DNA of 64,000 nt, taken from contig NC_092040.1 in the NCBI RefSeq assembly GCF_003086295.3, positions 62,661,559 to 62,725,558 on the forward strand, written 5' to 3'. Every line of letters begins with the position of its first letter. Position 1 is the first letter of the stretch. The notes under the pieces were generated by a model. That model was not told where the DNA came from and ran no database searches. It was given only the letters and a program-made list of their open reading frames with translations. The position numbers and the translations under genes were made by a program. Source of the stretch: Arachis hypogaea (taxonomy: Eukaryota; Streptophyta; Magnoliopsida; Fabales; Fabaceae). Of this stretch, positions 21,733 through 33,273 are shown piece after piece.

Positions 21733-23257
21733 TGATGAGCGGATAATTTGTATGCTTTTTGGCATTGTTTTTAGTATGTTTTTAGTATAATCTAGTTAGT
21801 TTTTAGTATATTTTTATTAGTTTTTAGCTAAAATTCACTTTTCTGGACTTTACTATGAGTTTGTGTGCTTTTCTGTGATTTCAGGTATTTTCTGGCTGAA
21901 ATTGAGGGTCCTGAGCAAAAATCTGATTCCGAGACCAAAAAGGACTGCAGATGCTGTTGGATTCTGACCTCCCTGCACTCGAAGTGGATTTTCTGGAGCT
22001 ACAGAAGCCCAATTGGCGCGCTCTCAATGGCATTGGAAAGTAGACATCCTGGGCTTTCCAGCAATAATTGATAGTCTATACTTTGCCCAAGATTTGATGG
22101 CCCAAACCGGCGTGGCAAAACAGCCTCAGAAATTCCAGCGTTAAACGCCGGAACTGGCATAAAATTTGGAGTTAAACGCCCAAACTGGCATGAGAACTGG
22201 CGTTTAACTCCAGAAAACGTCTCTACACATAAAAGCTTCATTGCTCAGCCCAAGAACACACCAAGTGGACCCAGAAGTGGATTTTTACGTCATTTACTCA
22301 TTTCTGTACACCCTAGGCTACTAGTTTACTATTAATAGGATCTTTTGACATTGTATCAGTACCTTTGGATGACCTCATGACATTTTTACACGTTTTCTTC
22401 CATGGCATGAGTCTCTAAACCCCATGGTTGGGGGTGAGGAGCTCTGCTGTGTCTTGATGGATTAATGCAATTACTACTGTTTCTCATTCAATCATGCTTG
22501 CTTCCATTCTAAGATAATACTTGTTCTTAATCCGGATGAATGTGATGATCTGTGACAATCATCATCATTCTCAACTATGAACGTGTGCTTGACAACCACC
22601 TCCGTTCTACCTTAGATTAAGTAGTTATCTCTTGGGTTCTTTAATCGGAATCTTCGTGGTATAAGCTAGACTGATGGCGGCATTCAAGAGAATCCGGAAG
22701 GTCTAAACCTTGTCTGTGGTATTCTGAGTAGGATTCAATGACTGAATGACTGTGACGTGCTTCAAAATCCTGAAGGCGGGGCGTTAGTGACAGACGCAAA
22801 AGAATCACTTGATTCTATTCCGGCCTGATTGAGAACCGACAGATGAATTCCGCTATGCTGTGACAGAGCATATGCAATCGCTTTCACTGAGAGGATGGGA
22901 GGTAGCCATTGACAACGGTGAAACCCTGCATACAGCTTGCCATGGAAGGAGACTTGCGTGCTTGAAGAAGAAGACAGTAGTAAAGCAGAGATTGAGAAGA
23001 TGGAGCATCTCCAAACCTCAACCTATTCTCCATTACTGCAAAACAAGTAATCATTTCATGTTCTTTTGCTTTTCACAATCAATCCTGATAATTTCTGATA
23101 TCCTGACTAAGATTTACAAGATAACCATAGCTTGCTTCAAGCCGACAATCTCTGTGGGATCGACCCTTGCTCACGCAAGGTATTACTTGGACGACCCAGT
23201 ACACTTGCTGGTTAGTTGTGCGGAGTTGCAAAAGTGTGATTGCAATTTCGTGCACCA
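21733..23257 (+). repeat. H 5' LTR
   Basis: 1,525 bp, TGATGAGCGGATAATTTG to TTCGTGCACCA. Contains GGCGTTTAACTCC-type palindromes at about 22136-22212. No protein gene is seen. Confidence 0.95.
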
Positions 23258-23263
23258 AGTTTT

Positions 23264-23280
23264 TGGCGCCGTTGCCGGGG
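23264..23280 (+). other. H primer binding site (tRNA-Asp)
   Basis: TGGCGCCGTTGCCGGGG, a full match, six bases after the LTR. Confidence 0.92.
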
Positions 23281-23741
23281 ATTGTTGAGTTTGGACAACT
23301 GACAGCTTATCTTGTTGCTTAGATTAGGACTGTTTTATTTTTGTTGGTTTAGGGTCTTTTAGTTGAGTCTAGTTTCATATTCTAAGTTTGGTGTCCTCTT
23401 TGTGTTTTTCCCTTAAAAATTTTCGAAAATTTTGTGTTTGATTTTCTAAAATTTTAAGTTTGGTGTCTTTTTGTTGTTTTTCTCTTTCCTCTTTTTAAAA
23501 ATCAAATCTTTTTCATAAAAATTTTTCAGTCATATCTTTTTAATTGCTGTTTTCAAAATCTTTTTAATTAACTAATTGATTCAGTTCTCAATTTGCTTTG
23601 ATCTTATTTTCTTTTTGATTTTCGAATTTTTATTTTAATTTTATTTTATTTTATTCTTGTTTTCGTAAATTCAAAAAAAAAAAAAAACAAACAAACAAAA
23701 TTTATCTCTTTGCAATCATTATCATTTCCCTTTTGTCCATT
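23281..23741 (+). other. H untranslated leader
   Basis: AT-rich, no gene. TAAGTTTGGTGTC occurs twice (about 23391 and 23456). It is much shorter than the leaders of N1 and E (about 1.5 kb). Confidence 0.7.
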
Positions 23742-24125
23742 ATGGACTTAAGTGGGATCAATCAGTCCAAGAGGACTCTGGGGTCATATGCTAACCCCAT
23801 TACAGCTGCATATGGGAGTAGCATCTGTACACCTCCCATCAAAGCAAGCAGCTTTGAACTAAATCCTCAACTCATTATCATAGTGCAGCAAAATTGCCAG
23901 TATTCCGGTCTTCCACAGGAAGAACCTACTGAGTTTCTGGCACAGTTTTTACAAATTGCTGACACAGTACATGATAAAGAGGTAGATCAGGATGTCTACA
24001 GACTATTACTGTTTCCATTTGCTGTAAAAGATCAGGCAAAAAGGTGGTTGAATAACCAACCTACAGCAAGCATAAAGACATGGAAACAGTTGTCAGACAA
24101 ACCTGAATCATTTTTACCCTCCTAA
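23742..24125 (+). pseudogene. gag: H gag, N-terminal part before frameshift
   Basis: The ATG at 23742 starts a gag domain with LLLFPFAVKDQAKRWL, like the gags of N1, B and E. The frame runs into a stop at 24123. The continuation is in another frame, whose open stretch extends upstream of 24130 to about 24105. One small indel at about 24085-24110 explains this. A programmed shift is unlikely, because other elements have gag in one frame here. Confidence 0.85.
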
Positions 24126-27100
24126 AAGGATGACACAGTTAAGGCTGGACATCCAAGGCTTTAAACAAGAGGATGATGAATCCCTTTATAATGCCTGGGA
24201 GAGGTATAGAGGTATGCTCAGAAAATGTCCCTCTGAAATGTTTTCAGAGTGGGTACAGTTAGACATTTTCTACTATGGGCTTACAGAAAAAGCTCAGATG
24301 TCTTTAGACCACTCAGCTGGTGGATCTATACACATGAGGAAGACAATTGAAGAAGCTCAAGAGCTTATAGACACTGTTGCTAGAAACCAATATTTGTATT
24401 CTAGCAATGAGTTCTCTCCAAAAGAGGAAGTCATGACAGTAGTCACTGACCCTAGTCCTCAAGAACAGATAATTGAGCTTAATCAACAATTGCTCCTGAT
24501 GACAGAACAGTTAGCAGACTTTAAAGAGATGCTCTATGAAACTAAAGTTGCTAACAAGAGCATAGAACTGCAGTTGAATCAAGCAAAACAGCAATTATCT
24601 AAACAGATAACAGAGGAATGTCAAGCAGTTCAATTGAGGAGTGGGAAGACCCTGAATAACACTGCTCAAAAGAGTAAAAAGCCAAACAAGGAACAATTGA
24701 CAGAGGACATCCAAACCACTGTGCAAAATCCCTCTGAGGACAGTAAGAGCCCAGAGAGGAATGTTATTGGCATTCAAACGCCAGAAAGGGAAGGAAAGTT
24801 GGCATTAAACGCCCATTCCTTGCCCAGTTCTGGCGTTCAAACGCCAGAAAAGGGGGAAAAGTTGGCGTTTAACGCCCAAGCTTCACCCATTCCTGGCGTT
24901 CAAACGCCAAGGGAAGATCAGACACCTGAGAGTGCTGACAGTAATCCCTCTAACAAGGCTTCTTCAACCACTTCTGTAAGGAATAAACCTGCAGCATCTA
25001 AGGTTGAAGAATATAAAGCCAAGATGCCTTATCCTCAAAAACTCCGCCAAGCAGAACAGGATAAGCAATTTGCCCGCTTTGCAGACTATCTAAGGACTCT
25101 TGAAATAAAGATTCCGTTTGCAGAGGCACTTGAGCAAATACCTTCTTATGCTAAGTTCATGAAAGAAATCTTAAGTCATAAGAAGGATTGGAGAGAAACT
25201 GAAAAAGTGTTTCTCACTGAGGAATGCAGTGCAGTCATATTAAAAAGCTTACCAGAAAAGCTTCAAGATCCAGGAAGCTTTATGATACCATGCACATTAG
25301 AAGGTGCTTGCACTAAGACAGCTCTATGTGATCTTGGAGCAAGCATCAATCTAATACCTGCATCCACTATCAGAAAGCTTGGGTTGACTGGAGAAGTCAA
25401 ACCAACCCGAATATGCCTCCAACTTGCTGATGGCTCCATTAAATACCCATCAGGCATAATTGAGGACATGATTGTCAAGGTTGGGCCATTTGCCTTTCCA
25501 ACTGACTTTGTGGTGCTGGAAATGGAGGAGCACAAGAGTGCAACTCTCATTCTAGGAAGACCCTTCCTAGCAACTGGACGAACTCTCATTGATGTACAAA
25601 AAGGGGAAGTAACCTTGAGGGTCAATGAGGATGAGTTCAAGTTGAATGCTGTAAAAGCCATGCAGCATCCAGACACACCAAATGACTGCATGGGCGCTGA
25701 CATTATTGACTCTCTGGTAGAAGGGATCAATATGGCTGAGAGCCTAGAATCAGAGCTTGAGGACATCTTCAAAGATGCTCAGCCTGATCAAGAAGAACTA
25801 GAGGAGGCAAAGGAATTTTCGAAAATTCCTCAGGAGGAGGATAAGCCTCCCAAGCCTGAACTCAAACCACTACCACCATCCCTGAAATATGCATTTCTGG
25901 GAGAGGGTGACACTTTTCCAGTGATTATAAGCTCTGCTTTAAATTCGCAGGAAGAGGAAGCACTGATTCAAGTGCTAAGGACACACAAGACAGCTCTTGG
26001 GTGGTCCATAAGTGATCTTAAGGGTATTAGCCCAGCTAGATGCATGCACAAGATCCTGTTGGAGGATAATGCCAAACCAGTGGTCCAACCACAGAGGAGG
26101 CTAAATCCTGCCATGAAGGAGGTGGTGCAGAAAGAGGTCACTAAATTACTAGAGGCTGGGATTATTTATCCTATTTCTGATAGCCCCTGGGTGAGCCCTG
26201 TCCAAGTTGTTCCCAAAAAGGGAGGCATGACAGTGGTTCATAATGAAAAAAATGAACTGGTTCCTACAAGGACAGTCACAGGGTGGCGCATGTGTATTGA
26301 CTACAGAAGGCTCAATACAGCCACCAGAAAGGATCATTTTCCTTTACCATTCATAAACCAAATGCTAGAAAGACTAGCTGGCCATGATTATTACTGCTTT
26401 TTGGATGGCTATTCAGGCTACAACCAAATTGCAGTAGATCCTCAGGACCAAGAGAAAACAGCATTCACTTGCCCTTCTGACGTGTTTGCCTACAGGAGGA
26501 TGCCTTTTGGTCTGTGCGATGCACCTGCAACCTTTCAGAGGTGCATGCTCTCTATCTTCTCAGATATGGTAGAGAAATTTCTGGAAGTCTTCATGGATGA
26601 CTTTTCAGTATATGGAGACTCATTTAACTCCTGTCTTAATCACCTAGCACTTGTCTTGAAAAGATGCCAAGAGACTAACCTGGTTTTAAACTGGGAGAAA
26701 TGTCACTTTATGGTGACTGAAGGAATTGTCCTTGGGCACAAAATTTCAAACAAGGGAATAGAGGTGGATAAGGCAAAGGTAGAGGTAATTGAAAAATTAC
26801 CACCACCTGCCAATGTTAAGGCAATCAGAAGCTTTCTGGGGCATGCAGGGTTCTACAGAAGGTTTATAAAGGATTTTTCAAAAATTGCAAAACCTCTGAG
26901 TAACCTGTTAGCTGCTGACACACCATTTGTGTTTGACACACAGTGTCTGCAGGCATTTGAGACCCTGAAAGCTAAGCTGGTCACAGCACCAGTCATCTCT
27001 GCACCAGATTGGACATTGCCATTTGAACTAATGTGTGATGCCAGTGATCATGCCATTGGTGCAGTGTTGGGACAGAGGCATAACAAGCTTCTACACGTCA

Positions 27101-28746
27101 TTTACTATGCCAGCCGTGTTCTAAATGACGCACAGAAGAACTACACAACCACAGAAAAAGAGTTGCTTACAGTGGTCTATGCCATTGACAAGTTTAGATC
27201 CTATCTAGTGGGATCCAAAGTGGTTGTGTACACTGACCATGCTGCTCTTAAATATCTACTCACAAAGCAGGATTCAAAACCCAGGCTCATAAGATGGGTG
27301 TTGCTTCTGCAAGAGTTTGATATAGAAATAAGAGACAGAAAAGGGACAGAGAACCAAGTAGCTGATCATCTGTCCCGAATAGAACCAGTAGCAGGGGCGT
27401 CCCTCCCTTCTACTGAGATCTCTGAGACTTTCCCAGATGAGCAACTATTTGCCATTCAGGAAGCTCCATGGTTTGCAGATATTGCAAATTTTAAAGCTGT
27501 GAGGTTCATACCCAAAGAGTACAGTTACATGCAGAGAAAGAAATTAATTTCAGATGCCAAGTACTACCTCTGGGATGAACCATATCTCTTCAAGAGATGT
27601 GCTGACGGAGTGATCCGCAGGTGTGTACCCAGAGAAGAAGCACAAAGGATCCTATGGCACTGCCATGGATCACAGTATGGAGGACATTTCGGAAGTGAGC
27701 GAACAGCCACTAAAGTCCTCCAATGTGGCTTCTACTGGCCTACTCTCTATAAAGATTCCCGAGAGTTTGTGCGTAACTGTGACAGTTGCCAAAGAGCTGG
27801 TAACCTGCCTCATGGATATGCCATGCCTCAACAAGGGATATTAGAGATAGAACTGTTTGATGTATGGGGAATTGACTTCATGGGGCCATTCCCACCATCA
27901 TACTCAAACACTTACATTCTGGTGGCAGTGGACTATGTGTCTAAGTGGGTAGAAGCAATTGCTACACCCACTAATGATACAAAGACCGTACTGAAATTCC
28001 TCCAGAAAAACATTTTCAGCAGGTTTGGAGTGCCCAGAATGCTAATCAGTGACGGGGGCACTCATTTCTGCAATAAATAGCTACACCTTGCTATGGTTAG
28101 GTATGGAATTAGCCACAAAGTGGCAACTCCGTATCATCCACAGACAAATGGGCAAGCTGAGGTCTCTAACAGAGAGCTAAAAAGAATCCTAGAACGGACT
28201 GTGATAGCCCGAAGAAAGGATTGGGCAAAGAGCTTGGATGATGCTCTGTGGGCATACAGAACAGCATTCAAGACTCCTATAGGAACCTCCCCATACCAAC
28301 TGGTATATGGGAAGGCCTGTCATTTGCCTGTGGAACTGGAACATAAAGCCTACTGGGCAACCAGATTCCTAAACATGGATGCACAGTTAGCTGGTGAAAA
28401 AAGATTACTCCAGTTAAATGAGCTAGAGGAGTTCAGACTCAATGCCTTTGAAAATGCAAAAATTTATAAGGAAAAGGCAAAGAAATGGCATGACAAGAAG
28501 TTGTCAACCAGAGTCTTTGAGCCAGGACAAAAAGTTCTGCTCTTCAACTCTAGGCTCAGACTGTTTCCAGGAAACCTCAAATCCCGCTGGAGGGGTCCGT
28601 ATGTGATTACAGGAGTGTCACCATATGGATATGTTGAGCTTCAGGATATTGATTCTGACAAGAAGTTCATTGTTAATGGACAGAGAATCAAGCATTATCT
28701 TGAAGGAAACTTTGAGCAGGAATGCTCAAAACTGAGGCTTGAGTGA
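24105..28746 (+). pseudogene. gag-pol: H gag C-terminus, protease, reverse transcriptase, RNase H, integrase
   Basis: One frame of about 1,540 codons with a single stop, TAG at 28078. Residue numbers from ATG 24130: gag C-part 1-250; TPE-containing palindromic repeats 215-260; PR active site DLGA 401-404; RT about 620-850 with FMDD at 821-824 (26590-26601); RNase H Asp 970 in CDAS and later [10 protein letters not shown]; integrase zinc finger about 1175-1225. The integrase triad is Asp 1249, Asp 1308 (28051) and Glu at 28159, spacing DD35E. The C-terminal domain [10 protein letters not shown] has the GPY block and no chromodomain. This is the polyprotein for cleavage, reverse transcription and integration. 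The TAG lies between the second Asp and the Glu and removes the last catalytic residue. Confidence 0.95.
24767..24910 (+). repeat. Palindromic units inside H gag-pol coding sequence
   Basis: Five to six copies of GGCGTTCAAACGCC and GGCGTTTAACGCC relatives lie in frame and are read as GVQTPE and LAFNA-like peptides. They match the palindromes of the untranslated array at 28908-29215, so the unit has spread into coding DNA without breaking the frame. Confidence 0.85.
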
Positions 28747-28773
28747 TTCTCAGTGAAAGTCCAGCTAAAGACA

Positions 28774-28806
28774 GTAAAGAAGCGCTTGCTGGGAGGCAAC
28801 CCAGTC
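28774..28806 (+). ncRNA. Conserved post-pol hairpin, H copy
   Basis: AAAGAAGCGCTT, then stem CTGGG (28789-28793), loop AGGCAA, CCCAG (28800-28804), with a G-U pair outside. It lies about 28 bases after the pol stop. The C-G pair replaces the T-A pair of N1, E and G. Confidence 0.78.
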
Positions 28807-28907
28807 ATTAGGAGGTTATATGATTAGTTCTTACAGAGGCAAATATCAAAAATGAAGGAATTCACAGAGTTACAGAAGGATTCAGCTCAAAAAGCAGAGA
28901 AAATGAG

Positions 28908-29215
28908 CTTACTGGCGAAAAAACGCCAGTAAGGGACATTTTGGGCGTTAAACGCCAGAATGGGTATCATTCTGGGCGTTTAACGCCAGGAATGGTGCCA
29001 TTTTGGGCGTTAAACGCCAGAATGGGCACCATTCTGGGCGTTTAACGCCAGGTGTGCAGCATCCTGGGCGTTTTGAAAAACGCCCAGTGATAAAGACTTT
29101 CTGGCGTTTAATGCCAGCCAGGGTACCTGGCTGGGCGTTAAACGCCCAAAAGGGGTACCATATGGGCGTTAAACGCCAGAATGAGTGCCATTCTGGGCGT
29201 TTAACGCCAGAAAGG
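28908..29215 (+). repeat. H palindrome array
   Basis: At least ten inverted-repeat units. Examples: CTTACTGGCG with a six-A loop and CGCCAGTAAG (28908-28933); CTGGGCGTTTT...AAAACGCCCAG (29064-29087); CCAGCCAGG...CCTGGCTGG (about 29113-29133). A larger hairpin spans 29006-29049, about 19 pairs with one bulge. It lies between the post-pol hairpin and the 3' ORF, as in N1. Confidence 0.92.
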
Positions 29216-29612
29216 TGGGGGGGACCACATTTTTGTTTTCAACTCAAATTTTTTCAAATTTTCCTCTTTTCACCCATATTCTTCTACATAAATGCACTTC
29301 AAATTTTTTCAAATTTTCCTCTTTTCACCCATATTCTTCTACATAAATGCACTTCAACCTTTCATCATTCACTTTCAAATCTTCACAAATCAAAACCATT
29401 CTTCAAATCTATTTCAAATTAATCCCAAATCTTCTTCAAAAACTCACCCTTTTCTCAATTTTTTTCATATCTTCTCAAATCTCCTTTCAAATCTCTCTTT
29501 TTTTTCGAAAATACTCTCCCCCTCACCTTATAAATTCGTGTTTGGCTTCCTCTTTCCACCACACCATTCGAATTTCCTCTTCCTCTCTCTCTCTTCTCTC
29601 CTTTCTTCTCTT
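29216..29612 (+). other. H leader of 3' ORF
   Basis: Pyrimidine-rich, non-coding. A block of about 62 bp around 29227-29350 is present in two nearly identical tandem copies, ending CTTCTACATAAATGCACTTCAA.. in each. Confidence 0.7.
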
Positions 29613-29649
29613 TTTGCTTGAGGACAAGCAAAACCTCTAAGTTTGGTGT
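29613..29649 (+). promoter_or_regulatory. Hairpin plus TAAGTTTGGTGT before H 3' ORF
   Basis: Stem TTTGCTTG, loop AGGA, CAAGCAAA (29613-29632), then CTAAGTTTGGTGTGC. The ATG of the 3' ORF is 55 bases beyond the hairpin, almost the same spacing as in N1. Confidence 0.65.
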
Positions 29650-29687
29650 GCTTTTCCGTGATCACTAAGCCAAGATTCATCAAGATC

Positions 29688-30763
29688 ATGGCTCCTAAGG
29701 GAAAACAAACCAACTCAAGAGGAAAGAAAGAGACTAATCCAAAGAATCTTTGGAATCAAGAGAAGTTCTTAACCAAAGAACATGAAGACCATTATCACAA
29801 AATAATGGGTCTGAGGTCAGTGATCCCGGAAGTTAAATTTGATCTGAAAGAAGATGAATATCCGGAGATCCAAGAGCAAATTCGAAACAGAGGATGGGAA
29901 GTTCTGACCAATCCTGAAATAAAGGTTGGAAGGAACATGGTTCAGGAATTCTACTCTAATCTGTGGCTAACAGATAAGCAGAGAATGACTGGAACTGCTT
30001 ACCATAACTACAGAACCATGGTCAGAGGGAAAGTTATGTACTTCCATCTGGACAAAATAAGAGAAATCTTCAAACTACCTCAACTGCAAGATGATCCTGA
30101 TTCCTTCAATAGGAGGATGGTGAGAGTAGATAAAGGGTTGGATCAAGTTCTAGAGGACATATGCCTCCCTGGGACTAAGTGGATAACCAATTCAAAGGGT
30201 ATCCCAAACCAACTCAAGAGGGGAGACCTCAAGCCAATTGCAAGAGGGTGGCTAGACTTTATTGGGCGTTCCATATTGCCCACTAGCAACCGTTCTGAGG
30301 TCACCATCAAGAGGGCAGTGATGATTCATTGATTGCTTGTGAGATCTACACAATTGCAAATAAGAATTCCACTGAAGCCAAACTGGCTTACCCAAGCTTG
30401 ATCTCCTTGCTCTGTAAAGAGGCTGGGGTGAAGATGGGAGTAGATGAGTTCATACCCATTGAACACCCAATCACCAAGAAGTCAATGGAAGGACAAGTGC
30501 AAGACAACTCTATCAAGAGGAGGGCGCAGGAATTCCTCCCTGAATTCCCAAGAATTGACTACTGGACCAGCCTAGAAGCATCTATTAACAAGCTGCAAGA
30601 GACTATGGAGCAACTGAAGGAAGAACAGCAGAATCAGAACTGCATGCTCTGCAAATTGCTGAAGGAACAAGAGAAGCAGGGGCGTGAAATCCAAGAGTTG
30701 AAACGCCAAAAGTTCTCCTCTCAAGCTGAGGGAGCATCCACTTCTCAAAATCAAGGTTGTTGA
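29688..30763 (+). pseudogene. H 3' ORF, 'putative plant transposon protein' family, frameshifted
   Basis: The ATG at 29688 starts a basic N-terminus (KGKQTNSRGKKE), then YPEIQEQIRNRGWEVL and SILPTSNRSEVTIKRA, clearly homologous to N1. The first frame stops at 30330. A second frame (to 30763) continues the protein after a deletion of about 13-15 codons relative to N1 that also shifts the frame. The C-terminus is Q/E/K-rich, probably coiled coil. No membrane segment or signal peptide. Function unknown. Confidence 0.82.
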
Positions 30764-31705
30764 GTCCTAACTCTGTGAAAACCTCTATCATTAGAAGCCT
30801 ATGTTTTTGCGTTTTTTTTTTAGTTTGTTTTGTTTTCTATTTTTATTCTTTTTCTTTTAGTCTCATCTTATATATATCTTTGAGTCCTATTCTTAGTTCA
30901 TAATTAATAAAATTGAAATTTTATGCCTTAAAGATATGAATGTCCTATGAATCCATCACCTCTCTTAAGTGAAAAAAATGCTTTAATCACAAAAGAACAA
31001 GAAGTACAGGATTTCAAAATTTATCATTGAAACTAGTTAAATTAGTTTGATGTGGTGACAATACTTTTTGCTTTCTGAATGAATGCTTGAACAGTGCATA
31101 TGTCTCTTGAATTTGTTGTTTTGAGAATGTTAAAAAAATTGTTGGCTCTTGAAAGAATGAGGAGAAAGAGAACTGTTATTGAGGATCTAAAAATCATTAG
31201 AGTGATTCTTGAAGCAAGAAAAAGCAATCAAAAAAAAAATTTTCGAAAAAAAAAAGAAAAGAGAAGAAGAAAAGAAAAAGAAAAAGAAAAGAAATAAAGT
31301 TGTGATCCAAGGCAACAAGAGTGTGCTTAAGAACCTTGGACACCTCTAATTGGGGACTTTAGCAAAGCTGAGTCACAATCTGAAAAGGTTCACCCAATTA
31401 TGTGTCTGTGGCATGTATGTATCCGGTGGTAATACTGGAAGACAGAGTGCTTTAGGCCACAGCCAAGACTCATACACTAGCTATGTTCAAGAATCATTAT
31501 GCTCAACTAAGAGAATCAATAACACTATCTGAGTTCTGAGTTCTTATAGATGCCAATCATTCTGAACCTCAAAGGATAGAGTGAGATGCCAAAACTGTTC
31601 GGAGGCAAAAAGCTACTAGTCCCGCTCATCTAATTGGAGCTATGTTTCCTTGATATTTTGGAGTCTATAGTATATTCTCTTCTTTTTATCCTATTTTGAT
31701 TTTCA
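30764..31705 (+). other. H 3' untranslated region
   Basis: No gene. Purine-rich tract about 31215-31297 and a conserved block shared with N1 (about 31305-31475). Confidence 0.75.
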
Positions 31706-31743
31706 GTTGCTTGGGGACAAGCAACAATTTAAGTTTGGTGTTG
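31706..31743 (+). promoter_or_regulatory. H 3' border: hairpin and plus-strand priming region
   Basis: Stem GTTGCTTG, loop GGGA, CAAGCAAC (31706-31725), then TTTAAGTTTGGTGTTG directly before the 3' LTR. Confidence 0.62.
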
Positions 31744-33268
31744 TGATGAGCGGATAATTTGTATGCTTTTTGGCATTGTTTTTAGTATGTTTTTAGTATA
31801 ATCTAGTTAGTTTTTAGTATATTTTTATTAGTTTTTAGCTAAAATTCACTTTTCTGGACTTTACTATGAGTTTGTGTGCTTTTCTGTGATTTCAGGTATT
31901 TTCTGGCTGAAATTGAGGGTCCTGAGCAAAAATCTGATTCCGAGACCAAAAAGGACTGCAGATGCTGTTGGATTCTGACCTCCCTGCACTCGAAGTGGAT
32001 TTTCTGGAGCTACAGAAGCCCAATTGGCGCGCTCTCAAAAGCATTGGAAAGTAGACATCCTGGGCTTTCCAGCAATATATGATAGTCCATACTTTGCCCA
32101 AGATTTGATGGCCCAAACCGGCGTAGCAAAACAGCCTCAGAAATTCCAGCGTTAAACGCCGGAACTGGCATAAAATTTGGAGTTAAACGCCCAAACTGGC
32201 ATGAGAACTGGCGTTTAACTCCAGAAAACGTCTCTACACATAAAAGCTTCATTGCTCAGCCCAAGCACACACCAAGTGGACCCAGAAGTGGATTTTTACG
32301 TCATTTACTCATTTCTGTACACCCTAGGCTACTAGTTTACTATTAATAGGATCTTTTGACATTGTATCAGTACCTTTGGATGACCTCATGACATTTTTAC
32401 ACGTTTTCTTCCACGGCATGAGTCTCTAAACCCCATGGTTGGGGGTGAGGAGCTCTGCTGTGTCTTGATGGATTAATGCAATTACTACTGTTTCTCATTC
32501 AATCATGCTTGCTTCCATTCTAAGATAATACTTGTTCTTAATCCGGGTGAATGTGATGATCCGTGACAATCATCATCATTCTCAACTATGAACGTGTGCT
32601 TGACAACCACCTCCGTTCTACCTTAGATTAAGTAGTTATCTCTTGGGTTCTTTAATCGGAATCTTCGTGGTATAAGCTAGACTGATGGCGGCATTCAAGA
32701 GAATCCGGAAGGTCTAAACCTTGTCTGTGGTATTCTGAGTAGGATTCAATGACTGAATGACTGTGACGTGCTTCAAACTCCTGAAGGCGGGGTGTTAGTG
32801 ACAGACGCAAAAGAATCACTGGATTCTATTTCGGCCTGATTGAGAACCGACAGATGAATTCCGCTATGCTGTGACAGAGCATATGCAATCGCTTTCACTG
32901 AGAGGATGGGAGGTAGCCATTGACAACGGTGAAACCCTGCATACAGCTTGCCATGGAAGGAGACTTGCGTGCTTGAAGAAGAAGACAGTAGGAAAGCAGA
33001 GATTCAGAAGATGGAGCATCTCCAAACCTCAACCTATTCTCCATTACTGCAAAACAAGTAATCATTTCATATTCTTTTGCTTTTCACAATCAATCCTGAT
33101 AATTTCTGATATCCTGACTAAGATTTACAAGATAACCATAGCTTGCTTCAAGCCGACAATCTCTGTGGGATCGACCCTTGCTCACGCAAGGTATTACTTG
33201 GACGACCCAGTACACTTGCTGGTTAGTTGTGCGGAGTTGCAAAAGTGTGATTGCAATTTCGTGCACCA
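31744..33268 (+). repeat. H 3' LTR
   Basis: 1,525 bp, same length as the 5' LTR, about 17 single-base differences by eye. Followed by AGTGC. Confidence 0.95.
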
Positions 33269-33273
33269 AGTGC

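Larger units (their letters stand above)
21733..33268 (+). mobile_element. Element H: near-complete autonomous Athila-like retrotransposon
   Basis: 11,536 bp, LTRs of exactly 1,525 bp, target duplication AGTGC (21728-21732 and 33269-33273). It carries tRNA-Asp PBS, gag, PR, RT, RNase H, integrase, hairpin, palindrome array, 3' ORF and 3' border hairpin. The LTRs differ at about 17 positions by eye (about 1.1 percent). It is the innermost element and the only one with all recognisable enzymes. Lesions: a gag frameshift near 24085-24110, TAG at 28078 and a damaged 3' ORF. LTR ends and leader organisation are shared with N1, E and K, so relatives of H probably mobilise them. Confidence 0.95.

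Noticed and set aside
22860..23288. 142-codon ORF over the H LTR end and PBS
   Set aside because: It crosses the LTR/PBS border, which is non-coding in all relatives; it is a chance frame repeated at 32871.
24085..24130. Programmed ribosomal frameshift in H gag
   Set aside because: Gag of N1, B, G and E is in one frame at this point and no slippery site plus structure is evident; a plain indel explains it.
25263..25772. 169-codon minus-strand ORF
   Set aside because: Shadow of the H protease region on the other strand.
28908..29215. CRISPR-like repeat array
   Set aside because: Units are palindromes of varying length and spacing inside a plant retrotransposon; there are no uniform spacers and no cas genes.
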